A DNA stretch of 64,000 nucleotides from JBBDYH01 sp040901795. Its GTDB lineage: Bacteria; Planctomycetota; Planctomycetia; Pirellulales; JALHPA01. Numbering within the stretch: position 1 is the stretch's first letter; every line of letters begins with the position of its first letter. The position numbers were made by a program, and so were the translations under genes. Of this stretch, positions 17,591 through 26,887 are shown piece by piece. The notes below the pieces were generated by a model that saw nothing but the letters and a program-made list of their open reading frames with translations, made no database searches and was not told the DNA's origin. Location of the stretch: assembly GCA_040901795.1 (NCBI GenBank), contig JBBDYH010000064.1, positions 70,545-134,544 on the forward strand, in the 5' to 3' direction.

Positions 17591-18511
17591 TTGAAACGCA
17601 CCATCGGAGTACTGGCGGTTGTTTTCGTCGGGGGATTGTTCGCCGGCTGTCAACGTGGTGGCGAGAACACCGGTGAGCTGGTCAACGTCTGGGGCCGCCG
17701 CGGCATCTCGGAGGGGCGGCTGCAAAAGCCACGGGCGATCACGATCGATGGCAACGACGAAATCTACATCGTCGATATGACTGCCCGCATCCAGGTGTTT
17801 GACCTGGATGGGAACTATCTCCGGGGCTGGCAGACGCCGGCGCACGACGTTGGCCGCCCGACGGGGCTCTCGGTCGATCGCGACGGCAATATCCTGGTCG
17901 CCGATACGCACTACCATCGGCTGCTCATCTATTCGCCACAGGGTGAATTGCTACGGCAAATTGGTGGAACGCACGGCCTCGGACCGGGGGAATTTGGTTT
18001 CCTCACCGATGCCGTCCAGGACTCGCGGGGAAATTACTTCATCTCTGAATACGGCGAGTTCGACCGCATTCACAAGTATAACCGCGATGGCGAGCTGATT
18101 AAGGAGTGGGGCGGGCACGGACGCGCGGCCGGCGAATTCCTGCGCCCGCAGTCGCTAGCAATCGACGAGCAGGATCATCTGTGGGTGGCCGACTCGTGCA
18201 ATCATCGCATCCAAATCTTCGATAGCGACGGCAAATTGCTCCGCACGTGGGGCGAAGCCGGCTCGGCGCCGGGACAGCTTTACTATCCCTACGGTGTTGT
18301 GCTCGATGGAAAGGGGCACCTGTATGTCGTCGAATACGGCAATCACCGGGTACAGAAATTCACGCTCAAGGGAGAGTCGCTCGGCTGCTGGGGCGAAAGC
18401 GGCCGCGAGCCGGGTCAATTGTTCAACCCCTGGGGCCTCGCCCAGAGCAGCGACGGCAGGCTCTTTGTGCTCGATACGAACAACCATCGCGTGCAAGAAA
18501 TACAGTTGTGA
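17591..18511 (+). CDS. NHL-repeat beta-propeller lipoprotein
   Basis: The 306-residue protein begins at TTG 17591 with a lipoprotein signal (LKRTIGVLAVVFVGGLFAGC; the cysteine at residue 20 would be lipidated). About six NHL repeats follow, with hallmarks such as KPRAITIDGNDEIYIVDM, RPTGLSVDRDGNILVADT, RPQSLAIDEQDHLWVADS and FNPWGLAQSSDGRLFVLDT, enough for one six-bladed propeller. NHL propellers mediate binding; no catalytic residues are evident. It is probably periplasmic and membrane anchored. Confidence 0.88.
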   Translation: MKRTIGVLAVVFVGGLFAGCQRGGENTGELVNVWGRRGISEGRLQKPRAITIDGNDEIYIVDMTARIQVFDLDGNYLRGWQTPAHDVGRPTGLSVDRDGNILVADTHYHRLLIYSPQGELLRQIGGTHGLGPGEFGFLTDAVQDSRGNYFISEYGEFDRIHKYNRDGELIKEWGGHGRAAGEFLRPQSLAIDEQDHLWVADSCNHRIQIFDSDGKLLRTWGEAGSAPGQLYYPYGVVLDGKGHLYVVEYGNHRVQKFTLKGESLGCWGESGREPGQLFNPWGLAQSSDGRLFVLDTNNHRVQEIQL

Positions 18512-18523
18512 GCCAACAGTTTT

Positions 18524-18583
18524 GTTTAACCCGCAGCCGAAGGCGATGATCTTGACTGCCTCGCCTGCGGCTGCGGGTTAAAC
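18524..18583. terminator. Long inverted repeat, possible bidirectional terminator
   Basis: Arms of 23 bases at 18524-18546 and 18561-18583 pair with a single mismatch around a 14-base loop. Each outer end carries TTTAAC/GTTAAA. It sits 12 bases after the NHL gene stop. There is no run of T longer than three after it, so termination is likely but not certain; a dispersed palindrome is the alternative. Confidence 0.55.
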
Positions 18584-18713
18584 GAGGCAAGTTTCTCCCG
18601 CAGAATCGTGCTATTAACGACGTCAGAATCGCCGTTGCAAAAAACGGCGGGTCCGACGATGATACCGCCCTCCGCATCGAGCAGACCTAATCGCATGGAG
18701 GCTTGAAAGGTCA

Positions 18714-19370
18714 ATGCGCCGAACGTTCTTGCTATCGCTTGCTTTGGTCCACGTTCTTACGCTGGCCTCGCTGACCGGCTGCGGCTCGGAAGAGGAAGCG
18801 CCGCCGGTCGCCAGCATCAAGGCCAGCGAGCCAACCAAGACTGAGCGCCCTAAGCTGGATCACCTGCATCCGGTTGTGCAAGTCCGCACCACGGCGGGCG
18901 ACATCGTGCTTCAACTGGACGCCGAGAACGCCCCCGTCACTGTCCACAATTTCCTCGCCTACGCAAACTCGGGACACTACGACGGCACGGTGTTCCACGA
19001 TGTTGAGAAGGGGTTCATCGTATTGGGCGGCGGGTACGATGCCGGGCTGGCGGAAAAGCCTACGGATCTGGCCATCCGCAACGAGGCGCACAACGGCTTG
19101 AAGAACGCCCGCGGCACCGTCGCCATGGCCCGCCGTCCCGACGTGATCGATAGCTCAACGTCGATGTTCTTTTTCAACGCGGCCGACAACACGATCCTCA
19201 ACCACAAGGGTGACGAGGCGGCGGACTACGGTTATTGCGTCTTCGGCAAAGTGATCGAAGGCCTGGACGTAGTCGACAAGATCGCTAAGACGCCGACACG
19301 GCAAGTCGATCAATTCGAGCGCATGCCGACGGAGCGCATCGCCATCCAGTCGATCCGTCGCGTACGGTGA
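18714..19370 (+). CDS. Cyclophilin-type peptidyl-prolyl isomerase lipoprotein
   Basis: The 218-residue protein has a lipoprotein signal (LTLASLTGC, cysteine at residue 23) and a cyclophilin domain from about residue 52. The domain begins VVQVRTTAGDIVLQLDAENAPVTVHNF and continues with YDGTVFHDVEKGFIVLGGG, then the substrate-loop MARRPDVIDSSTSMFFFN and the closing YCVFGKVIEGLDVVDKI. The usual catalytic arginine in FHRVI is not conserved (FHDVEKG), as in several divergent bacterial cyclophilins. It would act on exported proteins. Confidence 0.9.
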   Translation: MRRTFLLSLALVHVLTLASLTGCGSEEEAPPVASIKASEPTKTERPKLDHLHPVVQVRTTAGDIVLQLDAENAPVTVHNFLAYANSGHYDGTVFHDVEKGFIVLGGGYDAGLAEKPTDLAIRNEAHNGLKNARGTVAMARRPDVIDSSTSMFFFNAADNTILNHKGDEAADYGYCVFGKVIEGLDVVDKIAKTPTRQVDQFERMPTERIAIQSIRRVR

Positions 19371-19448
19371 GTGTAGTCCTCTCGCTCCGCGAGAGGTAAC
19401 ATCGGGCAAGCTTCAAGCCGTTTAATCTTCTTCACGCAGATGATAGGG

Positions 19449-20078
19449 CTACGGTTTATTCGCCGCCGCGTGCAACTTCCCCAGCTCGCCTAGCAGTTGC
19501 TTCGCCGTGTAGATCCTGCCCGTCGGCCGATTGAAATCGGCGTCGTGCGCGGTCCGGCCCAGCATTCCGCCCAGTTCCTGCCCGCCTCGACTCTCGGTTA
19601 GATAGCCAATCAGCTTGTGCCCGTCGGGACCGTTGATTAACCGCTCCACGAGCTGCTGTCCGTTGGGAAGGCGGCTCAGCCGATCGACGCGATCGTATCC
19701 ACCGCTCATGTTGGCAACCGTCCGCATAAATTGGATGCCCTTCTTGGTCGATAGCGCGCGGACAAGAAACTCGTTATCGGCGGGAACCCGCGCCGCCAGC
19801 TCACGACTTTGCGGCACGTCCCAACCGGCCGCTTTAAGCTGGCTGAACACGGCAGCCACTCGCTTCTGGGAAAGCAAATCGCCCGGCCGATAGTCGCGGT
19901 CCTGGTTAAGCGTCCCCTCAACAGCCGCCTTTACAGTCGCCAGCGACGGCAGCTTGTTGCTGGCATGGACCGGCTGCGGCGGCGCCCCTTCGCTCGATTG
20001 GGTCATGGCGGCCAGCACCAGAGCCGCCTGGATGGCTGCGAGCTGGCAAATTCGGCTCAGGCAATGAAAGCTTGGCAT
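19449..20078 (-). CDS. Secreted protein of unknown function
   Basis: I use ATG 20078 because an AGGAAGG precedes it; it gives 209 residues beginning with a signal-like segment (MPSFHCLSRICQLAAIQAALVLAAMTQSSEG). The mature part is polar and helical, with SLATVKAAVEGTLNQDRDYRPGDLLSQKRVAAVFSQLKAAGW in pieces and MSGGYDRVDRLSRLPNGQQLVERLI. No family recognised. It is monocistronic-looking, divergent from the zinc-ribbon gene. Confidence 0.75.
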   Translation of the reverse strand: MPSFHCLSRICQLAAIQAALVLAAMTQSSEGAPPQPVHASNKLPSLATVKAAVEGTLNQDRDYRPGDLLSQKRVAAVFSQLKAAGWDVPQSRELAARVPADNEFLVRALSTKKGIQFMRTVANMSGGYDRVDRLSRLPNGQQLVERLINGPDGHKLIGYLTESRGGQELGGMLGRTAHDADFNRPTGRIYTAKQLLGELGKLHAAANKP

Positions 20079-20320
20079 TGGTTCCTTCCTCCGACAAGCT
20101 GACAACGTCCCAGCGAACCTGGTCGTCACCTCTTTGTCTCTACCCACAGTTATCGGCGCAAACTGCTGTGGAGAACCACATTTACGTCGATTCGCCACTC
20201 GTTTATTTCTAGAATTCATCGGGTGGCGGGGTAGTTTTTGATTGCTAATCCTGAGGCAACCTCCTATCATGATTTCTCTCGTTGGGCGGGGGTCGCACAA
20301 CCGGTAGAAGGAGATGCCGC

Positions 20321-20554
20321 ATGTCGAACTCTGTTTATTACTACACTCAAGAGTGCCCTACTTGCGGTCGTTCGTTGCGGGTTCGCGTGGGCTACCTGGG
20401 TAGACAGGTCGCCTGCCAGCACTGCGACGCTCGCTTCACCGCGATTGATCCGGCCAGCGCCTTGGACGACCCGGCTGATAGTGGCTCGTCGTTATTGGAG
20501 CGTGCCGATCAACTGCTCGAATCGGTCGACCGCCGCCGTGGGCTGGCGGGCTAA
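20321..20554 (+). CDS. Small zinc-ribbon protein
   Basis: A 77-residue protein with ATG at 20321 behind a strong AGAAGGAG. Two CxxC pairs (CPTCGRSLRVRVGYLGRQVACQHC) form a zinc ribbon in the first 40 residues; the rest is an acidic then Arg-rich helical tail. The role is unknown. It is followed by a clear intrinsic terminator. Confidence 0.8.
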   Translation: MSNSVYYYTQECPTCGRSLRVRVGYLGRQVACQHCDARFTAIDPASALDDPADSGSSLLERADQLLESVDRRRGLAG

Positions 20555-20588
20555 GTGGGCTTTGCTGGATCTCCAGCTTAAGAATCTC

Positions 20589-20626
20589 AAGAGACGTTCT
20601 GCGATCCAGCGGAACGTCTCTTTTTT
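20589..20626 (+). terminator. Rho-independent terminator
   Basis: Arms AGAGACGTTC and GAACGTCTCT (20590-20599, 20612-20621) form a 10-bp stem with a 12-base loop followed by TTTTTTATT. It ends the zinc-ribbon transcript and sits 12 bases before the stop of the convergent PEP-CTERM gene. Confidence 0.9.
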
Positions 20627-20637
20627 ATTGAAGTGCA

Positions 20638-22371
20638 CTAATTGGTTGTCGAAGCGGCCCTCGCGGTTCGCCGAACTGCAATTAGCAGGACGCCAAAAGC
20701 CGATATGAGAAGCAAATGGCTTGCGGGCTCAGGTACCGCCTCCGGTTGGCTTGACATCTCGGACATGCTCAGGGCGATCGGGGTGGCGGCCGGGTCATAG
20801 AACACGCCCAAGAGCGTCACATCATCGTCGTCCACGAAGCCGTTGTAATCAAAGTCGCCCAAGGCCCAATTCGGCTGAGAAACGCCGGGAGCGTAAGTCG
20901 CGCTGACAATCGTCACGTCGTCGTCGTTTACCACGCCATCCAAATTGGCATCGCCGGTTCGCGTAAAGGCCATGAGGAGCGCGGTGTCGTCTACCGGCTG
21001 GCCGTGGAAGGACGTATATGCTCCTAACGGCAAGGCACTGTTATCGGCGTAACCGATCGAGCGCGTCTCAGGCTCTGTGGTATTAACCTCTGCCGCCTCG
21101 CTGCTCGCGATCCCTTTGCCGTTCCAACTCGCGCCCAATCCCGAACTGCCGCGGCCGGCGAGGATTTGCTGGCGGATCATAGCCGCGGGACTTCCGCCAC
21201 TGTAATCGATTATCGCGGCGCCGTTGTTCAAATCGAGCGTCGCGGTAGGCGCAGTGCCCCCGGCGATTGCGAGAGCGCCGAGCACCGACGGGCCTGATCC
21301 CGGCGCGCCCGGATCCGGCGCGATTTGCACCTTGCCTGCATTGATTGATAGTCCAGCGGCTTGGATTCGGTTCACCGCCAAAGTGCCGGCGCCGGTCTTC
21401 GCCACGTTGTTGCCTGCGGAGTTTACACTTCCACTGATCGACAGGCTGCTGTCGGCGGGCGAAACGCTGATCACGGTATTGTCAGCCAGCGTGACTGGTG
21501 CGCGAATGGTGTGACTACCGCGAGTGACGTTGATCTGCGCGTTGCCGGTCGTGACGTCAAGCATAAGCGAGTTTGCGCCTGCGACGGTGTAAGCATTGGT
21601 GCTGTCGAAATCAAGACGGCCCAACGTGATTGGGACATCCAGGGTCACAGTTCGCGGCTGGTTAATCACGCTGCCTAAAACCGCTCGTCTTCCACGGGAA
21701 TTCGGAACCGAGCCAATCCAGTTGTCCGCCAGCGACCAGTTTCCGTCGGCATCAACATTCCAAGTTGGCACGGGCCACACAGAGATGTTGTCGACGCCGA
21801 TCTGCGCGCGAATGGGATCGCCCCGCCATGCCGGGCCAGTACGCGCGCCGAGCACGCGGAGCGTCGTGACGTTCGCAAGCACTGCGTCGAGCGTTCCGGC
21901 GCCACCGATGCGCGTGAGGTCACTGCCGGAAAGGCCAAATAGCGCGGTGTGCCAGGCTCCGTCGGTCGGAAGCACAAATGGGTCGGTGGAACTAAACTGT
22001 GTCCCGCCGGTGCCTTCTAGAGCAATCCGCATAAATACCGGGTCGGTGGAACCCTCGAAGTTTTTCAGGTCCATCTGGATCGCTTCAATGTCCGCCTGTG
22101 GATAATTTCCTCGCCATTGTTGCTGGTTGTACATGATCAGCCTGCCGCCTGGAGAGGTCGAGCCCGACGATACATTTTCGAGATAGCCGCCGGGGTTGCC
22201 GCCGGTAGCGACGCGCCGTGGTTGATTGGGGCTACGTCCAGCCTCGCCCCACCCCTGTGTACCTTGCTCGAAGTCGTCGACTTGCCCAGGAGACACGGCG
22301 AACGCCAAACAGGGGTCCAAGGCGATGATTACTGCGAACACCAATCGGCAAGCCGTATTTGAGGTGGTCAT
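20638..22371 (-). CDS. PEP-CTERM surface protein with CBM-like head, autotransporter-like repeats and paired EF-hand repeat
   Basis: The 577-residue protein starts with a signal peptide (LVFAVIIALDPCLAFAVSPG). A lectin/CBM-like head (about 30-195: DDFEQGTQGWGEAG to IGVDNISVWPV) is followed by a repetitive beta-helix segment (about 200-420) with the passenger-type repeat KTGAGTLAVNRIQAAGLSI. Two calcium-type loops follow (GDANLDGVVNDDDVT and GDFDYNGFVDDDDVT), then VPEPASHLLLISAFGVLLIAVRRTAR, a PEP-CTERM anchor for exosortase. Two paralogues (38130-39476, 51329-53368) share everything after the head. Its start overlaps the stop of the upstream laccase fragment. Confidence 0.9.
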   Translation of the reverse strand: MTTSNTACRLVFAVIIALDPCLAFAVSPGQVDDFEQGTQGWGEAGRSPNQPRRVATGGNPGGYLENVSSGSTSPGGRLIMYNQQQWRGNYPQADIEAIQMDLKNFEGSTDPVFMRIALEGTGGTQFSSTDPFVLPTDGAWHTALFGLSGSDLTRIGGAGTLDAVLANVTTLRVLGARTGPAWRGDPIRAQIGVDNISVWPVPTWNVDADGNWSLADNWIGSVPNSRGRRAVLGSVINQPRTVTLDVPITLGRLDFDSTNAYTVAGANSLMLDVTTGNAQINVTRGSHTIRAPVTLADNTVISVSPADSSLSISGSVNSAGNNVAKTGAGTLAVNRIQAAGLSINAGKVQIAPDPGAPGSGPSVLGALAIAGGTAPTATLDLNNGAAIIDYSGGSPAAMIRQQILAGRGSSGLGASWNGKGIASSEAAEVNTTEPETRSIGYADNSALPLGAYTSFHGQPVDDTALLMAFTRTGDANLDGVVNDDDVTIVSATYAPGVSQPNWALGDFDYNGFVDDDDVTLLGVFYDPAATPIALSMSEMSSQPEAVPEPASHLLLISAFGVLLIAVRRTARAASTTN

Positions 22372-23084
22372 AGTCTAAACTCCGCTTTGCGACGCCGAAT
22401 AACGTGGTAAAGAGAAAAGGTGGTTGCTATTGCGATCAGGCCGAGCAGGCCCGTCGGTGGCTCCGGGATGATGTTCAATGGTCGCATCATTTCCTGGTCT
22501 TCGTGCTCCAAGATGTGACAATGCCACACATACGATCCCTCAAACTGCTCGAAGGGGACAATCGCGCGCACGCGCTCGCCCGAGTTCACGACGATCGTGT
22601 CTTCCCACCCCAATTCCCACTCCTCCAATGGAATCGGGCCGGTGCGCCGATGCGTCCGATCCAACAACTGGAACTGCGTTGCGTGCAGGTGGATAGGATG
22701 AGGAGTTGTCGTGAAATTCTCGATCGTCCAGATTTCGGTGGTTCCTAAGGTCGCTACCTCCGTCACTGGATCGCTAAAATGTTTGCCGTCGAGCAATAGC
22801 GTCGGCCGGCCGTGATGGTCGATGCTTTCGATAAGGCTCAAGTATCGGGTGGTCGAGGCGTTGGCTTCGCTCAACCGATCAAAGTTCGTCAGGCGCGCAG
22901 GCAACGTGCTTGTTTCCGGCCCGCGCGGCGCACTCACGCGAAACTGCATCACCTGTCCGGTCGTATTTGGGTTCGCGGGGTGACCTGTGTGCTGCATCGA
23001 AAAGTCGTCCGGACCGACGTTGCGCATCAGCACCTGATCACCTACCGTAAGACCCGAGAACGACGCGCGATCGTATTCCCACAC
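22368..23084 (-). pseudogene. C-terminal half of a CotA/bilirubin-oxidase-like multicopper oxidase, 5' part lost
   Basis: The 238 residues correspond to the second half of a roughly 500-residue laccase. They include GQVMQFRVSAP, TTEIWTIENFTTTPHPIHLHATQF and YVWHCHILEHEDQEMMRPL, so the type 1 copper ligands and half of the trinuclear-site ligands are intact. The first cupredoxin domain with its HxH pair is missing, so it cannot assemble a copper centre alone. A PEP-type anchor ends it (IPEPPTGLLGLIAIATTFSLYHVIRRRK). The frame opens at GTG inside sequence that continues an RTX tail upstream, so the 5' end was lost by recombination. Confidence 0.8.
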
Positions 23085-23158
23085 GGTGTAGTCCTACGAA
23101 AGCACGTCGCTGTCCCCGGCGCTAGGCGATGGAATATGGCCGTTAAGCTCGTCGGTAC
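23085..23158 (-). pseudogene. Remnant of an RTX-protein tail with an in-frame stop
   Basis: Read in the frame of the laccase fragment, this stretch encodes DELNGHIPSPSAGDSDVLS, a TAG stop, then DYTVWEYD. The second RTX protein (35243-38146) has the matching DVLNGHGPSPSAGDSDLLC then SDYSAWEYD. The homology stops at WEYD, where laccase sequence begins. This marks a recombination junction. Confidence 0.75.
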
Positions 23159-26100
23159 CTAGTCGTCATCATCATCATCATCGTTATCGTGGTTGTCATC
23201 ATCGTCCTCGTCCTCGTCATCATCGCCGCCCCCCTCGTCTCGATCGGTGATCCTGTCTCGCACCAGGCCGCTCGACGATTCCAATTGCGCAAAGAACCAA
23301 TCCTGGCCGGAGGATCCCGTGAGGATGTCATAGGCGCCATCATCCTGGACTGGCGGACTGTGTCCCGTAGTTGTCAAAAGCGCCGCGCCCAACGTGGCGG
23401 TTCGCTCGTTAAAAGAGCGCGTGCTAGTCCATTCGGCCATAATGGCGTCGATCTCAGGGGCAAGTGGGTCGTAGCTCAAGAGGCCGGCGATGAGAATGTC
23501 GTCGCCGCTATTCCCGACGATCCGATCCCTCGACAAGCCGCCGACCAGCAAATCGCGACCTTGACCGCCCAGAAGCAGGTCGTTCCCGTCGCCGCCGAGG
23601 AGCACGTCGTCGCCGCTTCCACCCTTCATATGATCGTCCCCTGGTCCGCCAACAAGCAGACTGCTGCCAGCCAGGCCGCCGAATAAATGGTCGTTGCCGT
23701 CGTCACCGTGGAACTGGGCGGTGAGGTGCGAGAGCAAAAGCTTCGAGATGTTGTCGTTGCCCTGCTGCCCGAAGGCCACGAGCCGGCGCGTCGGTTGGAA
23801 CGGGCCAAACGGATCATGGTTCAAGCGCACCATGACCTGGCCGTGGCGGTCGGGGAAGAAGTCGATGCGATCGTTCGCCGCAGTCCCACCGACATACAAA
23901 TCGCCGCCGATGAGCGCCACGGTGCGGATGTCTAGCGCGTGGGTCGCTGGATCGCTCGTAGCCCCGTTGCGATCAGTCGCGCTAGCCACGACGTTGAAGC
24001 TACCCGTTTGCGGAAAGATCCGGTTGACCGTAGTGCCCGACGCAGGGCCGAACACCATCTCCTCAAAGACACCGTCGCCATTCCAGTCGATTCGATAGGT
24101 AAACGCGGCAGCCAGATCGTCCGGCTCGGCGTCGGTGGCGCTCAGACGGAACGTCAGCGGCTGTCCTCGCACGGCGATTGGCGGACCCGATACTGTCACG
24201 CTCGGCGCATCGTTCACCGGATTGACCGTGATCGTCACGGTTGCGACCTCGGAGTCCAGCCCGCTAGCGGTAGCTTTGTAGGTGAAGCTGTCAGTTCCGT
24301 TGTAGTTCGGCGCAGAAATATAGGTCAACGAACCATCGGCTTGAAGGGCGAGTGTGCCATGTGCCGGGCCGCTGACAACTATCGCTGTAAGCGGGTCCCC
24401 AGTTGGGCTCGTGTCGTTTCTAAGCAGTCCTGCGCCGGCGGCCACGCTAAGTGCGTTGTCCTCATCGATGGCGTAAGAGTCATCGGCGGCGACCGGTATC
24501 AGCACGAACACCGGCCCGCCCGGGTCGACGATGTTGCCGTTGACGGTCAGGTCCGAGTCGCCGAGGCCACCATCGGTGATCTCAAAACCGATACTCAGAG
24601 AATCTTGAAACTCCGTGACAAAGGCGGCCACATTGTACCAGTGATCTGTCGGATTGTCGGGTGTCGGTCCGAACTTGTAGTAGTCGCTGAATCGACCATT
24701 AAAGTCCGATGGTTTGGGGAGCTGGATAGTCACGTAGACCGTTTCCCCTAGCGGCACTCCGGTCACGATAAAGCTGAACCAACCGTACGGTGAGACAAAG
24801 GAATGATTTGCGACCGGTGGCGGCACACCGCCGGAAACTTCATCGAGCGTGAGGCCAGTGACATTCAGCAACTGTAAGTCTCCGGCGGGAGGACGCCAGA
24901 AGCCGCCTGTGCTGACTTCAACGACGCCGAGAACCCTGGTCACCGCGTCGCGCACTGGAGTGACGTTCGGCTGCCGATGATCGAATTCGCCGTCGCGATT
25001 CATATCACCGTCATTCGGCAAACCGCGACCTTCAGGTTCGCCGTCCAGGTCAAAATCGGACTCGGACGTAACGACGATTGTGGCTCGGACAATCGCGCTT
25101 GTCGCTCCGAGGTAGTCGTTCACCTGGTAGAAGAACGTGTCGATTCCACTTCCGCCCGTGTAGTGATACAACAAGCCAGACTCTGTATCAATGAGTCGCC
25201 CGAATTGGGGCGGCGTGACAACCTGAACGAAGAGCGAATCTCCGTCGGCGTCACTGTCGTTCGCCAGCATTCTTTGCTCGATAAACTGGTTGAAGTCGAA
25301 TTCCGACGGAACGCCGATATAATCCTCATGCGCGACGGGGGCATTATTCTCCACCTCGAGGTGCGCGATGCCGGTTTTAAGGCGGCCCAGGCTATCCCGG
25401 ATTGAGTACTGAAACGACGTGGAAATCAAACGATTGTCGGAGCTTGAAGGGTCGAATATGAACGATCCATCCACGTTGATCGTCACTGTGCCAAAGTCGA
25501 CAAGGCGCCGCTCGGCGACGATCTCCACGGCATCGCCTTCATCGGGATCGGAGGCGCCGGCAAGCAGCCCCGGCGCGCCGACGGTGAACAAACCGGTGAA
25601 TCCGTGTGGAACTGTAAACGTGAGATCCTCGGCAATGGGGGGCGAGTTGACGGTAACGCGTACCGTCGCGGCCGAACTGTTTCCAAAGTCGTCGCGGATT
25701 GTGTAGCTGAACGTGTCGCGACCGTGGAAGCCCGCACGCGGGGTGTAAGTTACGAAGCCGTCACGGATTGCGACGTGGTCCGGATCGGAGGTCGTGACGA
25801 TGACGAGCGGGAAGAAGCCGCCGGGGTTGGTGTCGTTTTCCAAGACGGGGATATCAACCGGTTGGCCCGGAAGCGTGTCGGCCTCGTCGTCAAATGCGGT
25901 CGGCGCTTCGACCGAGATCGATACCGTTCCCGTGTCGGTCCCGCCGCGGCCGTCGCTAATCGTGTAGATGAAAGAATCGGGTCCTAGATATCCGGGGGCC
26001 GGGGTATAGCGAATGAGCCCGCTTTGAACCACCGCTGCCGCGCCCGGCGTTGTGGTGATGTTCGTAATCGTGAGCTGATCGTTATCGCCATCGGCATCGT

Positions 26101-26824
26101 TGCGCAGAACGTCGATATCTCGGTAAGTCCCCGCTCGGACGATCGCTGAATCGTCAACGGCCACAGGTGGGTTGTTGGAGAAGCCAGCGTCGAACACCAG
26201 CATTGAAATATCATCGATATTGAGGTTATCGCTTCCCCCCGTAAAGCGGACGCGCTGGATCGCACCGACCTCGCCGCCCGCGTCCGAGGGATCATTACTG
26301 ACCACCGCCAGGCCCGACCACGGGGTGGTGAAGTCCTCTACGTCGAGCGTCTTGACACCGTTGTCCCCTTCGACCACGACCTGGCCGTGCCCGCGAAAGC
26401 GAAATCCGACAGTGACCACTTCGGCGTCGGGGTCCAGGCCGCCGGGCTGTTCACGTCCGGCAGCGAAGTCGATGACGTAGGAGGTCCCTCCGCCGATCGT
26501 CAGGAAATGGCCGGAATTGCCGAACTTGTTTCTATTAATGGCAAAGAGTGGGCCTACTGCGTGCGGGATGAGCAGCTCGTCGGGTCCCTGCACAGTCGCC
26601 GGATCGGCGTCGGTGTCGCCAAAAGGAACTGTCAACGGATCGGCATCCCAAGAGTCGAAGCCGGGCTGCGTGGGATCGAAATCGTCGCTGAAGTCCTCGG
26701 TGTGGATTGCCAAGGCGAGCCGGCGTTCCAGTGTCTCAAACGTGAATCGCGAGCGGCCGCGGCGTCCCCCGCGCGGTGTCAATCGGCGTCGAGAGCAGGC
26801 GACAGATGAATCGTGATCGGTCAT
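23159..26824 (-). CDS. Giant secreted Big/cadherin-repeat protein with RTX calcium repeats and polyacidic tail
   Basis: From ATG 26824 the protein has 1221 residues. The N-terminal FETLERRLALA is the leader type found on very large planctomycete exported proteins. After a lectin-like region (about 35-195) come several tandem Big/cadherin-type repeats (PVAVDDSA, VLENDTNPGG, YTPRAGFHGRDTFSYTI), a choice-of-anchor-U-like domain (YYKFGPTPDNPTDHWYN, NGNIVDPGGPV), a PKD-like unit, and RTX nonapeptides (GGPGDDHMKGGSGDDVLLGG). It ends in about 25 mostly Asp/Glu residues, which probably bind calcium. It has no PEP-CTERM. The cell-surface or adhesion role is inferred. Confidence 0.88.
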   Translation of the reverse strand: MTDHDSSVACSRRRLTPRGGRRGRSRFTFETLERRLALAIHTEDFSDDFDPTQPGFDSWDADPLTVPFGDTDADPATVQGPDELLIPHAVGPLFAINRNKFGNSGHFLTIGGGTSYVIDFAAGREQPGGLDPDAEVVTVGFRFRGHGQVVVEGDNGVKTLDVEDFTTPWSGLAVVSNDPSDAGGEVGAIQRVRFTGGSDNLNIDDISMLVFDAGFSNNPPVAVDDSAIVRAGTYRDIDVLRNDADGDNDQLTITNITTTPGAAAVVQSGLIRYTPAPGYLGPDSFIYTISDGRGGTDTGTVSISVEAPTAFDDEADTLPGQPVDIPVLENDTNPGGFFPLVIVTTSDPDHVAIRDGFVTYTPRAGFHGRDTFSYTIRDDFGNSSAATVRVTVNSPPIAEDLTFTVPHGFTGLFTVGAPGLLAGASDPDEGDAVEIVAERRLVDFGTVTINVDGSFIFDPSSSDNRLISTSFQYSIRDSLGRLKTGIAHLEVENNAPVAHEDYIGVPSEFDFNQFIEQRMLANDSDADGDSLFVQVVTPPQFGRLIDTESGLLYHYTGGSGIDTFFYQVNDYLGATSAIVRATIVVTSESDFDLDGEPEGRGLPNDGDMNRDGEFDHRQPNVTPVRDAVTRVLGVVEVSTGGFWRPPAGDLQLLNVTGLTLDEVSGGVPPPVANHSFVSPYGWFSFIVTGVPLGETVYVTIQLPKPSDFNGRFSDYYKFGPTPDNPTDHWYNVAAFVTEFQDSLSIGFEITDGGLGDSDLTVNGNIVDPGGPVFVLIPVAADDSYAIDEDNALSVAAGAGLLRNDTSPTGDPLTAIVVSGPAHGTLALQADGSLTYISAPNYNGTDSFTYKATASGLDSEVATVTITVNPVNDAPSVTVSGPPIAVRGQPLTFRLSATDAEPDDLAAAFTYRIDWNGDGVFEEMVFGPASGTTVNRIFPQTGSFNVVASATDRNGATSDPATHALDIRTVALIGGDLYVGGTAANDRIDFFPDRHGQVMVRLNHDPFGPFQPTRRLVAFGQQGNDNISKLLLSHLTAQFHGDDGNDHLFGGLAGSSLLVGGPGDDHMKGGSGDDVLLGGDGNDLLLGGQGRDLLVGGLSRDRIVGNSGDDILIAGLLSYDPLAPEIDAIMAEWTSTRSFNERTATLGAALLTTTGHSPPVQDDGAYDILTGSSGQDWFFAQLESSSGLVRDRITDRDEGGGDDDEDEDDDDNHDNDDDDDDD

Positions 26825-26887
26825 AGCACAGATTCCCGTTTTTAGAGTGAGCCGCCGTTGGACCTTCAGCGCCAAACCCGGCGCTAA

